64,000 bases of DNA from Proteus vulgaris (lineage in GTDB: Bacteria; Pseudomonadota; Gammaproteobacteria; Enterobacterales; Enterobacteriaceae): contig LR590468.1 in the NCBI GenBank assembly GCA_901472505.1, forward strand, positions 620,001 through 684,000, written 5' to 3'. A program made the translations under genes and the position numbers. Below the pieces are notes generated by a model. That model saw only the letters and a list, made by a program, of their open reading frames with translations. It was not told the origin of the DNA and did not search any database. Shown one piece after another: positions 42,377-55,180 of this stretch (positions are counted from its first letter, which is position 1; each line of letters starts with the position of its first letter).

Positions 42377-42892
42377 ATGCGGGATAGTTACCCACAATCA
42401 TTGGAAAAAATCTTCATCGAACTTGAAGGTTCCAATAAAAATACATTACAACTCATTCAACAGCGTGCAACGATTTTACTAAAATTAAATCGCGCCGTCA
42501 TGGGCCTTTTACCTATTCCTTTACAAGATAAATGCCGTGTCGCCAATTATCGCAACGCTATTTTAATTATTGAAGTCGCAAACGCAAGTTGGTTAACTCG
42601 ATTACGTTATGAGACGCCATCATTACTTTCTGCATTAAGACAAGAAATTTTACCATCCTTATCCTCAATAGACATCAAAATAAATCCGACTTTAGGAATA
42701 AAACCGGAAAAAAGATCTTTAATATCATCATTAAAAAAACAAGAGCCTACAAAGAGACGTCATTTAAGTTTAGAAAGTGCTCAATCATTAAAGTATTTAG
42801 CGCAGAAAAGCCCGAAGAAATTAAGAGAGAAATTAGAACGGTTGGCTGCACTTGCCGGAGAGAGTACAAGTGCAACCAAAGATGAACGTTAA
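42377..42892 (+). CDS. DciA-like DUF721 protein
   Basis: A protein of about 171 residues with a DUF721 domain over residues 15-105 (LIQQRATILLKLNRAVMGLLP, by its ends, and NYRNAILIIEVANASWLTRLRYE). DUF721 proteins related to DciA load the replicative helicase in bacteria lacking DnaC; enterobacterial members at this site, divergent from secM, are of uncertain role. GGAG ten bases before the ATG at 42377 supports that start over the upstream frame from 42341. The C-terminal half is basic. Confidence 0.75.
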   Translation: MRDSYPQSLEKIFIELEGSNKNTLQLIQQRATILLKLNRAVMGLLPIPLQDKCRVANYRNAILIIEVANASWLTRLRYETPSLLSALRQEILPSLSSIDIKINPTLGIKPEKRSLISSLKKQEPTKRRHLSLESAQSLKYLAQKSPKKLREKLERLAALAGESTSATKDER

Positions 42893-42925
42893 TTAGAGAT
42901 AATTAACGTACTTCCATCACTGGAA

Positions 42926-43876
<951 letters not shown>

Positions 43877-43941
43877 TCATTATACTTATAATTGGCAGGA
43901 CAGTTTAGCACAAAAAGCGGAGATGCCAATCTTTTTGGCGA

Positions 43942-45107
43942 TTAATCAGCCTGTTTTCTCAGGAACGCAGGGATATCTAAATAATCGGGCTCTTTATTCG
44001 CCTGAGTAGATTGTTCGTTAACGGCTTTTGCTGCTGGCTTGCTTTCTTCTACAGTTGAAAAAGAAGACATGCTATTTTGCATTTGCTGATAACGATTCTC
44101 CATTGCGCTTTGCTGATTTTGCTTATTCGTTACCAGCGTAATTTCTGGACGTTTGTCCATGCCGATACCTGTTGCAACGACAGTTACACGCAGTTCATCA
44201 TTCATTTCTGGATCAAGGGATGTACCGATAACCACAGTTGCGTTGTCTGATGCAAATGCACGAATGGTATTACCCACTGTTTCAAATTCATCAAGACGTA
44301 AATCAAAGCCTGCAGTAATATTGACTAATACACCACGCGCACCAGACAGGTCGATATCTTCCAATAATGGACTTGAAATCGCCATTTCTGCGGCTTCTTC
44401 AGCGCGATCTTCACCTTTAGCAGCACCAGAGCCCATCATGGCATAGCCCATCTCGGACATCACTGTTCTTACGTCGGCAAAGTCAACGTTCATTAAACCA
44501 GGGCGGGTAATTAGCTCTGCAATACCTTGGACTGCGCCTTTTTAACACATCATTAGCAGCACCAAACGCATCTAATAATGAAATACCACGGCCAATACTT
44601 TTAATAGTTTGTCATTAGGAATAGTGATTAATGAATCAACATGTTTTGATAACTCAGTAATACCTTGTTCCGCAAATGCCATCCGTTTTTTGCCTTCAAA
44701 ATTAAAAGGCTTAGTCACTACAGCAACGGTCAAAATACCTAATTCTTTAGCAACTTCAGCAACAACTGGCGCAGCACCAGTACCCGTACCGCCCCCCATA
44801 CCGGCTGCAATAAAGACCATATCGGCACCTTCAAGCGCTGCACGCAGCGCTTCACGGTCTTCTTCTGCGGCATTACGACCCACTTCAGGGTTTGCACCTG
44901 CACCTAAGCCTTTCGTAATGGCATTACCAATTTGGATAGTTTGTCCGACTGCTGTTTTACGTAACGCTTGAGCATCCGTATTGACTGCAAAGAAATCTAC
45001 ACCTTCAATACGTTCACGAACCATGTGCTCAACCGCATTACGCCGCCGCCACCAACGCCGATGACTTTAATCACCGCATCGTTGGTTAATTCCATAGGTT
45101 CAAACAT
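43942..45107 (-). CDS. ftsZ: Cell division GTPase FtsZ (three one-base indels)
   Basis: Tubulin-like GTPase that forms the division ring. The start [20 protein letters not shown] and the signature [10 protein letters not shown] are present, as is the C-terminal peptide [14 protein letters not shown] that binds FtsA and ZipA. The frame breaks at 45041 (one C missing in the plus-strand CC), at 44592-44593 (CC should be CCC) and at 44539-44543 (five Ts should be four). Corrected, the gene encodes 388 residues (383 in E. coli). Because ftsZ is essential, errors in the sequence are the likely cause. Confidence 0.95.
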
Positions 45108-45177
45108 AATTTCTCTCCGTTTTGTGCCTTCTTAGGGTCGCTTGCTCAAACGACCTCTTTTTAAATTTGTCTGATTA

Positions 45178-46434
45178 TTAAAACTCTCTTTTTAGCCAAC
45201 TGGTAAGTTTCTTAAACAAACCACTGACAGCAGAGCGTTTTTCGGTTTCTGTTTCCTCACCAAAGTGGGATTCTTTACCGTAATGCAAGAGCCCAACGGC
45301 TGTTGAGTAGTAGGGATCCTGCGCATAATCTGTTAGCCCGGTAATATTTAACGGTTTACCGATCCGTACTTGCGTGTGAAAAACACGTTGAGCACATTCA
45401 ACAAGTCCATCAATCTGTGCAGCACCACCTGTTAGCACAATACCTGCGGCTAAATGATGCTTAATCCCTTGCTGACGTAATTGTTCTTGAACTTTTAAAA
45501 TCTCTTCATTAACAAGATTGAGCAATTCGGTATAACGAGGCTCAATCACCTCCGCAAGGGTTTGTCGTTGCAGACTTCTTGGTGGCCTGCCTCCGACACT
45601 AGGAACTTCGACATTTTCATCTTTACCGACTAAAGAGCCTAATGCACAACCATGGCGAACTTTGATAGCTTCAGCATCATTTGGGGGTGTACCAAATGCA
45701 TAAGCGATATCACTCGTTACCACATTGCCAGCATAAGGAATAACGCGAGTATGTCTTAATGCCCCACCGGTATAAATTGCGATATCCATTGTACCGCCAC
45801 CAATATCAACAACACACACACCGAGTTCACGTTCATCTTCTGTCAATACAGCGAAACTTGAAGCCAATCCTGCAAAAATCAGTTGATCTACCTTTAACCC
45901 ACAGCGTTCAACTGCTTTTACAATATTCTTTGCCATATCGTTATGGCAGGTAATTAAATGAACTTTAGCTTGCATACGTACACCCGATAATCCAACAGGG
46001 TTTTTGATCCCTTCTTGATAATCAATGGCATACTCTTGCGGTATAACGTGTAAAACACGATGTTCATCTTTTACTTTGACGGATTTCGCAGTATGAACCA
46101 CGCTATCAACATCATCTTGAGTCACTTCTTCTTCTGAAATTGGCACCATACCAATCTCATTTTGGCAACTGATATGCTTACCTGATAACGCCAAATACAC
46201 TGAAGATATTTGACAATCAGCCATCAATTCAGCCTGATCTACCGCCCGTTGTACACATTTCACGACGGATTCAAGATCATTAACACCACCTTTATCCATG
46301 CCTCGAGATGGACAACTTCCCACCCCGATAATATTCACTACACCATCAGGCAGGATCTCACCGACAAGGGTGGCTACTTTGGCCGTACCAATCTCAAGAC
46401 CAACTACTAATTTTCTGTCCGTCGCTTTGATCAT
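45178..46434 (-). CDS. ftsA: Cell division protein FtsA
   Basis: Actin-like ATPase of 418 residues that tethers FtsZ to the membrane. The N-terminal KLVVGLEIGTAKV phosphate motif, VVDIGGGTMDIAIYTGG and the C-terminal amphipathic helix (LFKKLTSWLKREF) that binds the membrane are visible. It precedes ftsZ by about 70 bases. Confidence 0.97.
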   Translation of the reverse strand: MIKATDRKLVVGLEIGTAKVATLVGEILPDGVVNIIGVGSCPSRGMDKGGVNDLESVVKCVQRAVDQAELMADCQISSVYLALSGKHISCQNEIGMVPISEEEVTQDDVDSVVHTAKSVKVKDEHRVLHVIPQEYAIDYQEGIKNPVGLSGVRMQAKVHLITCHNDMAKNIVKAVERCGLKVDQLIFAGLASSFAVLTEDERELGVCVVDIGGGTMDIAIYTGGALRHTRVIPYAGNVVTSDIAYAFGTPPNDAEAIKVRHGCALGSLVGKDENVEVPSVGGRPPRSLQRQTLAEVIEPRYTELLNLVNEEILKVQEQLRQQGIKHHLAAGIVLTGGAAQIDGLVECAQRVFHTQVRIGKPLNITGLTDYAQDPYYSTAVGLLHYGKESHFGEETETEKRSAVSGLFKKLTSWLKREF

Positions 46435-46479
46435 TATTGTTCTGCCTTCGCCTTCATCGTGTCATCTGCCACGTCTTGT

Positions 46480-47265
46480 TTATTCATTCTCAAGTAATAA
46501 AGGAGCCCATCCGACTGCACCACCACTGTCATAACGCAGATCAACATAATCAACTCGTTTATCTGTTTGTTGTTGCAGTATCGGATACAACTCAATAAAG
46601 CGAGCGATCCGTTTTTCGTTATCCTTACGACCTAACTCCAATCGGACATCATTGTCTAAAACTAATTGCCATCCTTGACGAGCAGACATTGACGCTGCTT
46701 TTAAATTCAGGTTACTCGCAAGAAGTTGATCTCGCATTGCTACATAACCTGATAACACCATTTTTTCACTTCCTTGAGGGCCATATAACAAAGGGTAATT
46801 ACCTTTAGTTTCCAATTGCGTTGGCAGACTGAAAACACGCCCTTCTTTATCAAGAAAGTAAGTATCATTCCAGCGAGTAAAGGGAACATACTCTACCAGA
46901 TGGATTTTAAGTTCGTCTGGCCACTGTTTACGCACAGTGACTTGCCTAATCCATGGCATACGTTCAATTTGTTGCTGAATGATATTCACATCCTGTGTCA
47001 TAAATGTGCCAGGTTGTCCTAAAGATAAAATCGCCTGACGCACATCATCATTCGTTGTGTAATGCCGCTCGCCAGTTAATACAAGTTTTGAGATGGGAAG
47101 ACGATTTGCATCTTTCATCCAATTAACGACTTGTATTCCCCCCCAAACGATAGTGGCAATCACACATAAGAAAAAGATTAATCCTGATAAATAAGTACCA
47201 TTACTCGGCCTGTCAGAATGCTGTTTCTCTTTGTGCTCTTTTATATTTAGCGCTGCTTGTGACAT
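46480..47265 (-). CDS. ftsQ: Cell division protein FtsQ (C-terminal tail may be shifted)
   Basis: Bitopic divisome protein of 261 residues as read: a short cytosolic N-terminus, one membrane segment ([20 protein letters not shown]), a POTRA domain ([16 protein letters not shown]) and a beta domain ending [18 protein letters not shown]. coli FtsQ has 276 residues. After the stop, another frame continues [16 protein letters not shown] to a TAA overlapping the ftsA start at 46434, like the E. coli ftsQ-ftsA junction. One extra base near 46490 would restore that tail, so the end given may be an artefact. Confidence 0.93.
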   Translation of the reverse strand: MSQAALNIKEHKEKQHSDRPSNGTYLSGLIFFLCVIATIVWGGIQVVNWMKDANRLPISKLVLTGERHYTTNDDVRQAILSLGQPGTFMTQDVNIIQQQIERMPWIRQVTVRKQWPDELKIHLVEYVPFTRWNDTYFLDKEGRVFSLPTQLETKGNYPLLYGPQGSEKMVLSGYVAMRDQLLASNLNLKAASMSARQGWQLVLDNDVRLELGRKDNEKRIARFIELYPILQQQTDKRVDYVDLRYDSGGAVGWAPLLLENE

Positions 47266-47266
47266 A

Positions 47267-47623
47267 TTAACCCACTAACTCCTGAGCAACGTTTAAACAA
47301 GAGAATCGCCCACCCTTTTGTCCGATATTCCTTCGATTAATACTTTTCCTACATATATATACTTTATGAACACCTTTAGGTTTGATAATTAAATCACTAA
47401 ATTGTTCAATCTGTTGAGAATTATTTACTTTAAAAGAAGAAATTGCGAATTTTTCTGCGTTTTTCTTACTTTTTAACTGAAATTTTTTCTCAATACGGTT
47501 TTGAGCAAGCGAATTCTCGATCATTTTTTTCGCCAATACTGTGTTATTTTTCTCATAACATCTCATCATTACAGCGAGTTGATTACCCATTTCACCATAA
47601 ATGATGTTCACTTGCTCAAACAT
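47267..47623 (-). CDS. Unrecognised 118-codon frame in the ddlB position
   Basis: I do not recognise this gene. It starts five bases after the murC stop with AAGGCGG just before the ATG, and ends in TAATATG with ftsQ, the same junction that joins ddlB to ftsQ in E. coli. It is far shorter than DdlB (306 residues) and has none of its ATP-grasp motifs. The C-terminal [13 protein letters not shown] faintly resembles the DdlB end FSQLVVRILELAD. It is basic, rich in K, N and Q, with no signal or membrane segment. It may be a decayed ddlB remnant or a spacer gene keeping the operon coupled. Confidence 0.4.
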   Translation of the reverse strand: MFEQVNIIYGEMGNQLAVMMRCYEKNNTVLAKKMIENSLAQNRIEKKFQLKSKKNAEKFAISSFKVNNSQQIEQFSDLIIKPKGVHKVYICRKSINRRNIGQKGGRFSCLNVAQELVG

Positions 47624-47628
47624 CCGCC

Positions 47629-49093
47629 TTAATCCTCGCTTAAAGATGGCTGTAATTTTGTATCTGCTAAGCGACGCGCTATTTTACCAATATTTCCAGC
47701 ACCTTGAACTAAAACAAGATCATTATCTGTTAATACGCCTGCTAATATTGATGAAATATTATCTACATCAGACACCCAGATAGGATCTAACTTGCCACGC
47801 TGGCGAATTGTTCGACAAAGTGAGCGACTATCTGCGCCTGCAATAGGGGGGTTCCCCTGCTGCGTAAACATCTGTTAATAATAAAATATCCACCTGATTG
47901 AGAACAGTAGCAAAGTCCTCATATAAATCACGTGTACGTGTGTAACGATGCGGTTGAAAAATCATAACTAGGCGCTTATCTGGCCAACCTGCTCTTGCTG
48001 CTTTAATCGTTGCATCAACTTCTGTTGGATGATGACCATAATCATCGACTAACATCACCTCACCTTCTTGACCATTAACATGCTCAAGACCGTAATTTCC
48101 TAAGAAGTCAAAACGGCGCCCCGTACCTTGGAAGTTAAGTAATGCAGCTAAAATATGTTCGTCTGCAATACCTTCTTCGGTAGCAACCGCTACTGCTGCT
48201 GTTGCATTTAACGCGTTATGACGACCTGGTGCATTTAATACAACTTGTAAATCCGGCATATCTTCACGAGAAATAGTGAAAAAACCTTGAGCACCTTTTT
48301 GTTCATAATGCGTAATACGAACATCAGCATCTTCACTAAATCCATAAGTCGTAATATAACGACCGACTTTAGGAATAATGGAACGGATAACATCATCATC
48401 AAGACACATCACTGCACGACCATAGAATGGTAAGTTGTGCAAAAAGGTAATAAAGGTCTCTTTTAGATTGTCAAAATTACCGTGATACGTATCCATATGG
48501 TCAGCTTCAATATTTGTAACCACTGCCACCATAGGTTGTAAATGTAAAAACGATGCATCGCTTTCATCAGCTTCAGCAATTAAATAGCGACTACACCCTA
48601 AACGTGCATGCGTGCCTGCTGATTTAACTAATCCACCATTCACAAACGTAGGATCTAATCCCGCTTGTGCATAAATATTTGAAATCATTGCTGTCGTAGT
48701 TGTTTTACCGTGCGTTCCTGCAATCGCCACACCGTGACGATAACGCATTAATTCAGCTAGCATTTCAGCACGACGAATAACCGGAATACGTGCTTCTCTC
48801 GCTGCAATAATTTCAGGATTTTCAGCACTAATTGCGGTCGAGACCACAACAACACTGGCACCACGAATATTTTCAGGGCGATGATTAAAATAAACAGTTG
48901 CACCCAAGGCAACAAGCTGTTGTGTAACAACATTTGGCGCTAAATCAGAACCGCTGATTTCATAGCCTTCATTCGCTAACACTTCAGCAATCCCCCCCAT
49001 ACCAGCACCACCGATGCCGATAAAGTGAATATGCTTAACTTTTCTCATTTCAGGCACAAACGATCTTAATTTTGCCAGTTGTTGTGTATTCAC
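47629..49093 (-). CDS. murC: UDP-N-acetylmuramate-L-alanine ligase (one-base insertion)
   Basis: Adds L-alanine to UDP-MurNAc, first of the Mur ligases. Seen are the Rossmann motif [18 protein letters not shown], the ATP loop [11 protein letters not shown] and GHHPTEV. The frame breaks in the G run at 47846-47851 (six, five expected); correction gives [17 protein letters not shown] and 487 residues (491 in E. coli). Confidence 0.95.
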
Positions 49094-49134
49094 TATTTAC
49101 TTCTTCACTCTAAGTTAATGGTTACAAGTTACGT

Positions 49135-50219
49135 TTATTTCTTTGCCACTTCGATTATTACATTCGCTACACGTTCTGTGGCATCCGTAATCGCAACACT
49201 TTTTGCTTTTTCTGCCATTGCTAACAATGTTTCTCTATCCCATTGTTTCAGGGTTTCAGCAATGACTTCAGGAGTTAAATCTTTTTGTTCGATAATTCGC
49301 GCTGCACCTGCTTTTTCTAACGGCAGTGCATTCCAATACTGTTGCCTATCTTTGTGCTGAAAGGGAACAAAAATAGCGGGTAATCCTGCTGCGGCAATTT
49401 CACTGACCGTTAATGCACCTGAACGGCATACGACAACATCAGCCCATTGGTAAGCTTGCGCTATATCATCAATAAATTCAGTAACTTTATATTCAGATTT
49501 AACTGAATTTTTAGCTAATTCGTTCTGATAGCGTGTTTTTGTATCACTTTCGCTACCTTTTCCTGCTTGATGCCAGATTGTAACATGCTCACCAAGCAAA
49601 CCTGCGACCACGGGCAAGGTATGATTTAAAATTCGCGCGCCTTGACTACCGCCAATAATCAACACACGAATAGGGCCACGTCTCTCTTTTAATCGTACCG
49701 ATGGCGTTTCAAGCGCTAATACATCTTTACGGACCGGATTTCCAACCACAGGCGCTTTAGGAAATGCCCCCGGAAAAGCCTGTAAAACACGTTTAGCCAT
49801 TTTGGATAACCAACGGTTTGTTAATCCAGCAATCCCATTTTGTTCATGTAAAATAACAGGAATACCACACATCCAAGCAGCAACTCCACCTGGGCCGGAA
49901 ACATATCCCCCCATACCAAGTACAGCATCAGGTTGATAGCGTTTCATAATGGCTCGTGCCTGAAAAATAGCTTTAATAATACGAATCGGCGCGACTATTA
50001 ATGCTTTAATACCTTTACCACGTAAGCCAGAGATGCGAATAAATTCAATTTCAATACCGTGTTTTGGGTACTAAATTAGCTTTCCATTCTATCCGCCGTT
50101 CCTAACCATCGGATTTCCCAACCTTGGGATTGTAGATAATGAGCAACAGCGAGCCCGGGGAATACATGTCCCCCTGTGCCACCGGCCATTACCATTAAAC
50201 GGCGTCTACGCTCGCTCAT
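49135..50219 (-). CDS. murG: MurG, lipid II-forming GlcNAc transferase (two one-base insertions)
   Basis: Membrane-associated glycosyltransferase that makes lipid II from lipid I. From ATG at 50219 the N-terminus reads [22 protein letters not shown], with the glycine loop. Two extra bases, at 50062-50065 and 50081-50083, break the frame; correction joins [21 protein letters not shown] to the long downstream frame and gives 360 residues (355 in E. coli). The C-terminal domain has [23 protein letters not shown] and [10 protein letters not shown], the UDP-GlcNAc site. Confidence 0.95.
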
Positions 50220-51409
50220 TTCGGGCTCCTTACAAACGCCTGAGCTTGTGCTAGACGTGTTTCATAATCTATTCGTAATAACATCACGATGGCCGTTGAC
50301 ATAATAATCAAGCTTGAACCACCATAACTAATAAGAGGAAGAGTTAATCCCTTCGTTGGCAACATACCTGCTGCTGCACCTACATTGACCAATGACTGGA
50401 ATGTAAACCAGATCCCGATTGAGCACGCTAAAAAGCCTGAAAAACGTTGATCAAGTATCAATGCGCGTCGCCCAATTTGCATCGCGCGAAAAGCGATGAA
50501 GAATACCATTAAAAGCACTAAAACCACACCGATATAACCAAGTTCTTCTGCCAAAATAGAGAAAATAAAGTCGGTATGTGCTTCTGGTAAATATTCCAGT
50601 TTTTGTACTGAGTTTCCTAACCCTTGTCCAAGCAAATCGCCTCGACCAAATGCCATCAAAGATTGCGTTAACTGGTAACCACTACCAAATGGATCTTCCC
50701 AAGGCTCTAAGAAAGAAGTAATACGACGAACACGATAAGGTTCAACGATGATCAACATAACCACTGCAGCAATACCAGAACCGATAATCGCTAAGAACTG
50801 CCAAATTTTAGCGCCCGCCAAAAATAAAAGTGCTAATGTAGTAACAAATAAAACAACCACAGTACCTAAGTCTGGTTGCAATAACAGTAAAACTGCCAGG
50901 ACTAACATAACGCCCATCGGCTTACAGAAACCCCAAAAGTTATTTCTGACTTCATCAACTTTTCGAACTAAATAGCTAGATAGATAACAAAATAGAGCTA
51001 GCTTTGATAATTCAGCCGGTTGGAAGTTTAATGGCCCGACAGCAATCCAACGTGAAGCACCATTAACAGAACTCCCGACCCCCAATACCAACAATAAAAG
51101 TATTATCGAACCGAAAAGCATTAAACTGCTATAACGTTGCCAAATTGCCATTGGAATACGCATAGTGACTAATGCTATACAAAATGCGACAACAATATAG
51201 ATGCCATCACGCTTAGCGAATAAGAAAGGATCTTCTGCAAGGCGTTGACCAACAGGCATTGAGGCTGACGTCACCATCACAAAGCCGATAACCGCTAATC
51301 CGAAAGTAAACCAGAGCAAAGTGCGATCATACGGCACAAACGCCGTATTCTCAGTTTGATAACTGCCCACTAGCCACTGTTTTAGTCTTCGCATTGCGAA
51401 TATGCTCAT
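50216..51409 (-). CDS. ftsW: FtsW, septal peptidoglycan glycosyltransferase
   Basis: A 397-residue SEDS-family polymerase with ten membrane segments that works with FtsI at the septum. The SEDS signatures LAEELGYIG and [15 protein letters not shown] are present. Its stop overlaps the murG start in ATGA and its ATG overlaps the corrected murD stop, so translation of the block is coupled. Confidence 0.97.
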   Translation of the reverse strand: MSIFAMRRLKQWLVGSYQTENTAFVPYDRTLLWFTFGLAVIGFVMVTSASMPVGQRLAEDPFLFAKRDGIYIVVAFCIALVTMRIPMAIWQRYSSLMLFGSIILLLLVLGVGSSVNGASRWIAVGPLNFQPAELSKLALFCYLSSYLVRKVDEVRNNFWGFCKPMGVMLVLAVLLLLQPDLGTVVVLFVTTLALLFLAGAKIWQFLAIIGSGIAAVVMLIIVEPYRVRRITSFLEPWEDPFGSGYQLTQSLMAFGRGDLLGQGLGNSVQKLEYLPEAHTDFIFSILAEELGYIGVVLVLLMVFFIAFRAMQIGRRALILDQRFSGFLACSIGIWFTFQSLVNVGAAAGMLPTKGLTLPLISYGGSSLIIMSTAIVMLLRIDYETRLAQAQAFVRSPK

Positions 51410-52720
51410 TAGCCAAGCTCCCGCGCTAAGCGCGCAAATTCATCACCGCGTTGTTTCAAAACATTTAAACTGATCTAAGCTTGCGCAAGCAGGTGAAAGC
51501 AACACCATATCCCCTGATTTGACAGTAGGCGCTAATGCCCGCATTGCCTCTTCCATTGTGACCGTTAATAAAGAGACTTCCGGTCGTAAACGGGCTAATG
51601 CTTGTCCGTCTTGCCCAAAGCAATAGAGGCGAATATTGTCGCCACTAATATATGGCAATAAGGCAGTAAAATCGGCTGATTTACCATCACCACCTAATAA
51701 AAGGTGCAATGTACCTTCGACGTCTAATCCACGTAAGGCAGCTTCTGTGCTACCGACGTTAGTTGCTTTAGAATCATTTATCCAACGCACATTTTGATGT
51801 GAATAAACCAATTGAAAACGGTGAGCTAGACCATGATAGTTTTTCAGCACTTCCAAGCCCGCTTTACGAGAGATCCCCACAGCGTCAGCAAGTGCTAATG
51901 CAGCAAGTCCATTGGTATAATTATGCTGTCCAGAAAGATACATTTCGGACGTTGAAAGGATTTTTTCACCTTTTACTTTTAAGATGCGTTCTGTGTTATC
52001 AAGCTGATAATCGCCCTGTCCTACGCCAAAGCTAACACAACGCTCATTTTTACCCGCTAAAGGTAATGTAAGTCTGTCATCTTCGTTATAAACGCAAATG
52101 TTGGCATTATCATAGATACGTAATTTCGCTTCGCGGTATTGTTCCAATCCTAATGGATAGCGATTCATATGATCTTCGCTAATATTTAAGACTGTTGCCG
52201 CAGCTGCTTTTAAGCTATACGTGGTTTCTAGTTGGAAACTTGATAGTTCTAAGACATAAAGATCATGAGGCTCAGTTAGCAAAGTTAGAGCAGGAACACC
52301 AATATTCCCCCCAACACCAACGCGAATACCCTCCGCTTTTGCCATTTCACCCACAAGCATTGTGACTGTGCTTTTACCATTAGAGCCTGTGATAGCCACA
52401 ATAGGTGCTTGGGCTTCGCGGCAAAACAGCTCAATATCCCCCACAATTTCGACACCATGACTTGCTGCTTCAACGAGCTCGGGTGTCGAAAGGGCAATAC
52501 CAGGACTTGAAACAATTAAATCCGCATCGTTAAGCCATACTTGGTGAAAACTGCCTGTATGATATTCAACATCAACAGGAAGCTTATCTAAACCTCCTGG
52601 TTTTTGGCGCGTATCAATCACTTTAGGTGTAACACCTTGACGGATAAAAAAGTCAACACAGGAAAGACCTGTTATTCCAAGTCCAACAATAACGACTTTT
52701 TTCCCCTGATAATTTGCCAT
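51409..52720 (-). CDS. murD: UDP-N-acetylmuramoylalanine-D-glutamate ligase (one-base insertion)
   Basis: Adds D-glutamate to UDP-MurNAc-L-Ala. ATP loop GSNGKSTVT and the motif NDSKATN are visible. The frame stops early at 51443; an extra base in the run at 51454-51456 is responsible. Correcting it gives [19 protein letters not shown] and a stop overlapping the ftsW start, for 436 residues (438 in E. coli). Confidence 0.95.
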
Positions 52721-52721
52721 C

Positions 52722-53804
52722 TTAACGCACCTTTAACGTCGCCAGACCAATAAGCACTAACATCAGTGAAATAATCCAGAAACGGACAATAACACGAGGT
52801 TCAGGCCAGCCTTTTAATTCATAATGGTGATGAATTGGAGCCATACGAAAAATACGTTGACCACGTAATTTAAATGAACCAACTTGCAAAATAACGGAGA
52901 GTGTTTCAACAACAAACACACCCCCCATAATCACTAATAAAAACTCTTGGCGTAATAACACAGCAATAGTGCCTAACGCGCCACCTAATGCGAGAGAACC
53001 AACATCTCCCATAAAGACTTGTGCTGGGTAAGTATTAAACCAAAGGAAACCTAAACCAGCTCCCACTATCGCAGTACAGACAATGACTAACTCACCCGCA
53101 TGCATTAAATAAGGAATTTTCAAGTAGCTTGCAAAATTAACGTTACCTGTTGCCCATGCAACTAAAGCAAAACCGGCCGCCACAAAGACAGTTGGCATAA
53201 TGGCTAGACCGTCCAAACCATCCGTTAAGTTAACAGCGTTACTGGTTCCCACAATCACAAAATACGCCAATAAAATATAAAGCATGCCTAATTGAGGCAT
53301 AACATCTTTAAAGAATGGAACAACTAGCTGTGTTGCAGATGTATCTTTACCAATGGCATACATACTAAAGGCAACCACTAACGCCAGTACGGATTGCCAG
53401 AAATATTTCCAGCGTGCGATTAAACCACGCGTATCTTTACGCACAACTTTGCGATAATCATCAACAAAGCCGATAACACCATAACCAATTAAAACCAGCA
53501 ACACGCACCAAACATAAGGGTTATCTAATCTTGCCCAAAGTAGCGTGGAGATAGAGATAGAGAACAGGATCATAATCCCGCCCATTGTCGGTGTGCCACG
53601 TTTACTAAAATGAGACTCAGGCCCTTCACTACGAACCACTTGTCCAATTTGCATTCTTTGTAACCAAGCGATGAGATGAGGTCCCATCCACAAAGCAATA
53701 ATTAAAGCCGTCAATAAACCAACAATCGCCCTGAATGTCAGATAAGAAAACACATTAAAAAATGTATGGTATTTAACCAAATATTCGGCTAGCCAAACTA
53801 ACAT
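52722..53804 (-). CDS. mraY: Phospho-MurNAc-pentapeptide translocase MraY
   Basis: A 360-residue inner-membrane enzyme, equal to the E. coli length, with about ten helices; it makes lipid I by transferring phospho-MurNAc-pentapeptide to undecaprenyl phosphate. Catalytic motifs [17 protein letters not shown] and [13 protein letters not shown] are present. It overlaps murF by seven bases. Confidence 0.97.
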   Translation of the reverse strand: MLVWLAEYLVKYHTFFNVFSYLTFRAIVGLLTALIIALWMGPHLIAWLQRMQIGQVVRSEGPESHFSKRGTPTMGGIMILFSISISTLLWARLDNPYVWCVLLVLIGYGVIGFVDDYRKVVRKDTRGLIARWKYFWQSVLALVVAFSMYAIGKDTSATQLVVPFFKDVMPQLGMLYILLAYFVIVGTSNAVNLTDGLDGLAIMPTVFVAAGFALVAWATGNVNFASYLKIPYLMHAGELVIVCTAIVGAGLGFLWFNTYPAQVFMGDVGSLALGGALGTIAVLLRQEFLLVIMGGVFVVETLSVILQVGSFKLRGQRIFRMAPIHHHYELKGWPEPRVIVRFWIISLMLVLIGLATLKVR

Positions 53805-55180
53805 TCAAAGCACTCCTTTAATGCGTTCACGATATCTTCCATCGCGGAGCTTCGTGAACCTTTTACTAAAACTGAAACAACATCATGCTGCTGTAATAAT
53901 GGAATCAATTGAGCAAGTAAGTCGGCTTTAAATGTAAAATGCTGACCACCTTGGTTTTCATCACTAATAAAGTGGCTATGCTCCCCTACGGTAAAAACAC
54001 AATCAATCCCTGCATTGTGTGCAAAACGCCCTACATCACGGTGACATTTTTCTGAATCTTTACCTAACTCAGCCATATCTCCCGCAACAAAAATCTTATA
54101 TCCCGGCAATTGTGATAAAACTTGTAAGCCCGCGATCATCGAACCATCGTTCGCATTATAGGTATCATCTAACACCATTTTTCCTGTAGTTAACGCCACA
54201 GGATACAATCTTCCCGGTACTGCTTTTAATGTCGATAAACCAAGGCGAATTGTATCAAGCGTTGCGCCTGCTGAAAGAGCTAACGCACTAGCAGCTAAAG
54301 TATTGGCAATATTATGACGTCCAGGCAATGGGAGGGTGACTTCAACACAGCCTTCTGGTGTATGTAGGGTAAAGTTAGTGGCGAATTGCTTAACAACAAT
54401 ATCAGTGGGATAAAAATCAGCGTTGCTTTGCGCAGATAAAGAGAACGACCATTGCGTTTGACGCGCATTTAGATGGTGTTGCCATAGAGGTAAGTCATTA
54501 CTATCAAGATTAATAATGGCTGTACCTTGCTCTTTTAAATGAGTAAAAATTTCACCTTTCGCTTGAGCTATGCCTTCAAGTGAACCGAAACCTTCAATAT
54601 GTGCAGAAAAGAGATTATTTACCAAGGCACTATCTGGTTTAACCATATCCACGGTATAGGCAATTTCACCAATATGGTTAGCACCTAGCTCGATAACAGC
54701 AAAACGATGCTCTGGCGTTAAACGAAACAGTGTTAAAGGTACACCAATATCATTATTTAAATTACCGTAGGTATATAAAGTTTCACCGCAATGACGCAAA
54801 ATTGAAGCCGTCATTTCTTTGACGGACGTTTTTCCTGAAGATCCTGTCAATGCTACGATTTTTGCATTGCTTAGTGAACGAATATGAGTGGCAATCGCCC
54901 CCATTGCTAGACGAGTATCTTTCACAATGATTTGTGGGCAATCAATATCAATTTCACGATTAACCAATACAGCAACAGCGCCCTTTTCTTTGACATCAGC
55001 AATAAAGTCATGCGCATCAAAACGCTCACCTGCCAATGCAATAAAGAGGCAATATTCATCTATATTGCGACTATCCGTCGAAATTGACTTAATCGTTAAT
55101 TGATTCGCTTGGCTTTGAGCCATGTGGCTCAATTTACCATCAGTGACTTGTACAATGGTTTCTAGGGATAAAGGGATCAT
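53798..55180 (-). CDS. murF: UDP-MurNAc-tripeptide D-alanyl-D-alanine ligase
   Basis: Adds D-Ala-D-Ala to complete the pentapeptide. The 460 residues (452 in E. coli) carry ATP loop [11 protein letters not shown], the [10 protein letters not shown] motif and [11 protein letters not shown]. It overlaps murE by four bases. Its D-Ala-D-Ala substrate would have to come from a ligase encoded elsewhere, as no intact ddl gene is in the cluster. Confidence 0.97.
   Translation of the reverse strand: MIPLSLETIVQVTDGKLSHMAQSQANQLTIKSISTDSRNIDEYCLFIALAGERFDAHDFIADVKEKGAVAVLVNREIDIDCPQIIVKDTRLAMGAIATHIRSLSNAKIVALTGSSGKTSVKEMTASILRHCGETLYTYGNLNNDIGVPLTLFRLTPEHRFAVIELGANHIGEIAYTVDMVKPDSALVNNLFSAHIEGFGSLEGIAQAKGEIFTHLKEQGTAIINLDSNDLPLWQHHLNARQTQWSFSLSAQSNADFYPTDIVVKQFATNFTLHTPEGCVEVTLPLPGRHNIANTLAASALALSAGATLDTIRLGLSTLKAVPGRLYPVALTTGKMVLDDTYNANDGSMIAGLQVLSQLPGYKIFVAGDMAELGKDSEKCHRDVGRFAHNAGIDCVFTVGEHSHFISDENQGGQHFTFKADLLAQLIPLLQQHDVVSVLVKGSRSSAMEDIVNALKECFEC

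Noticed and set aside
44153..44446. Plus-strand frames opposite ftsZ
   Set aside because: Shadows of a conserved coding sequence; no ribosome site.
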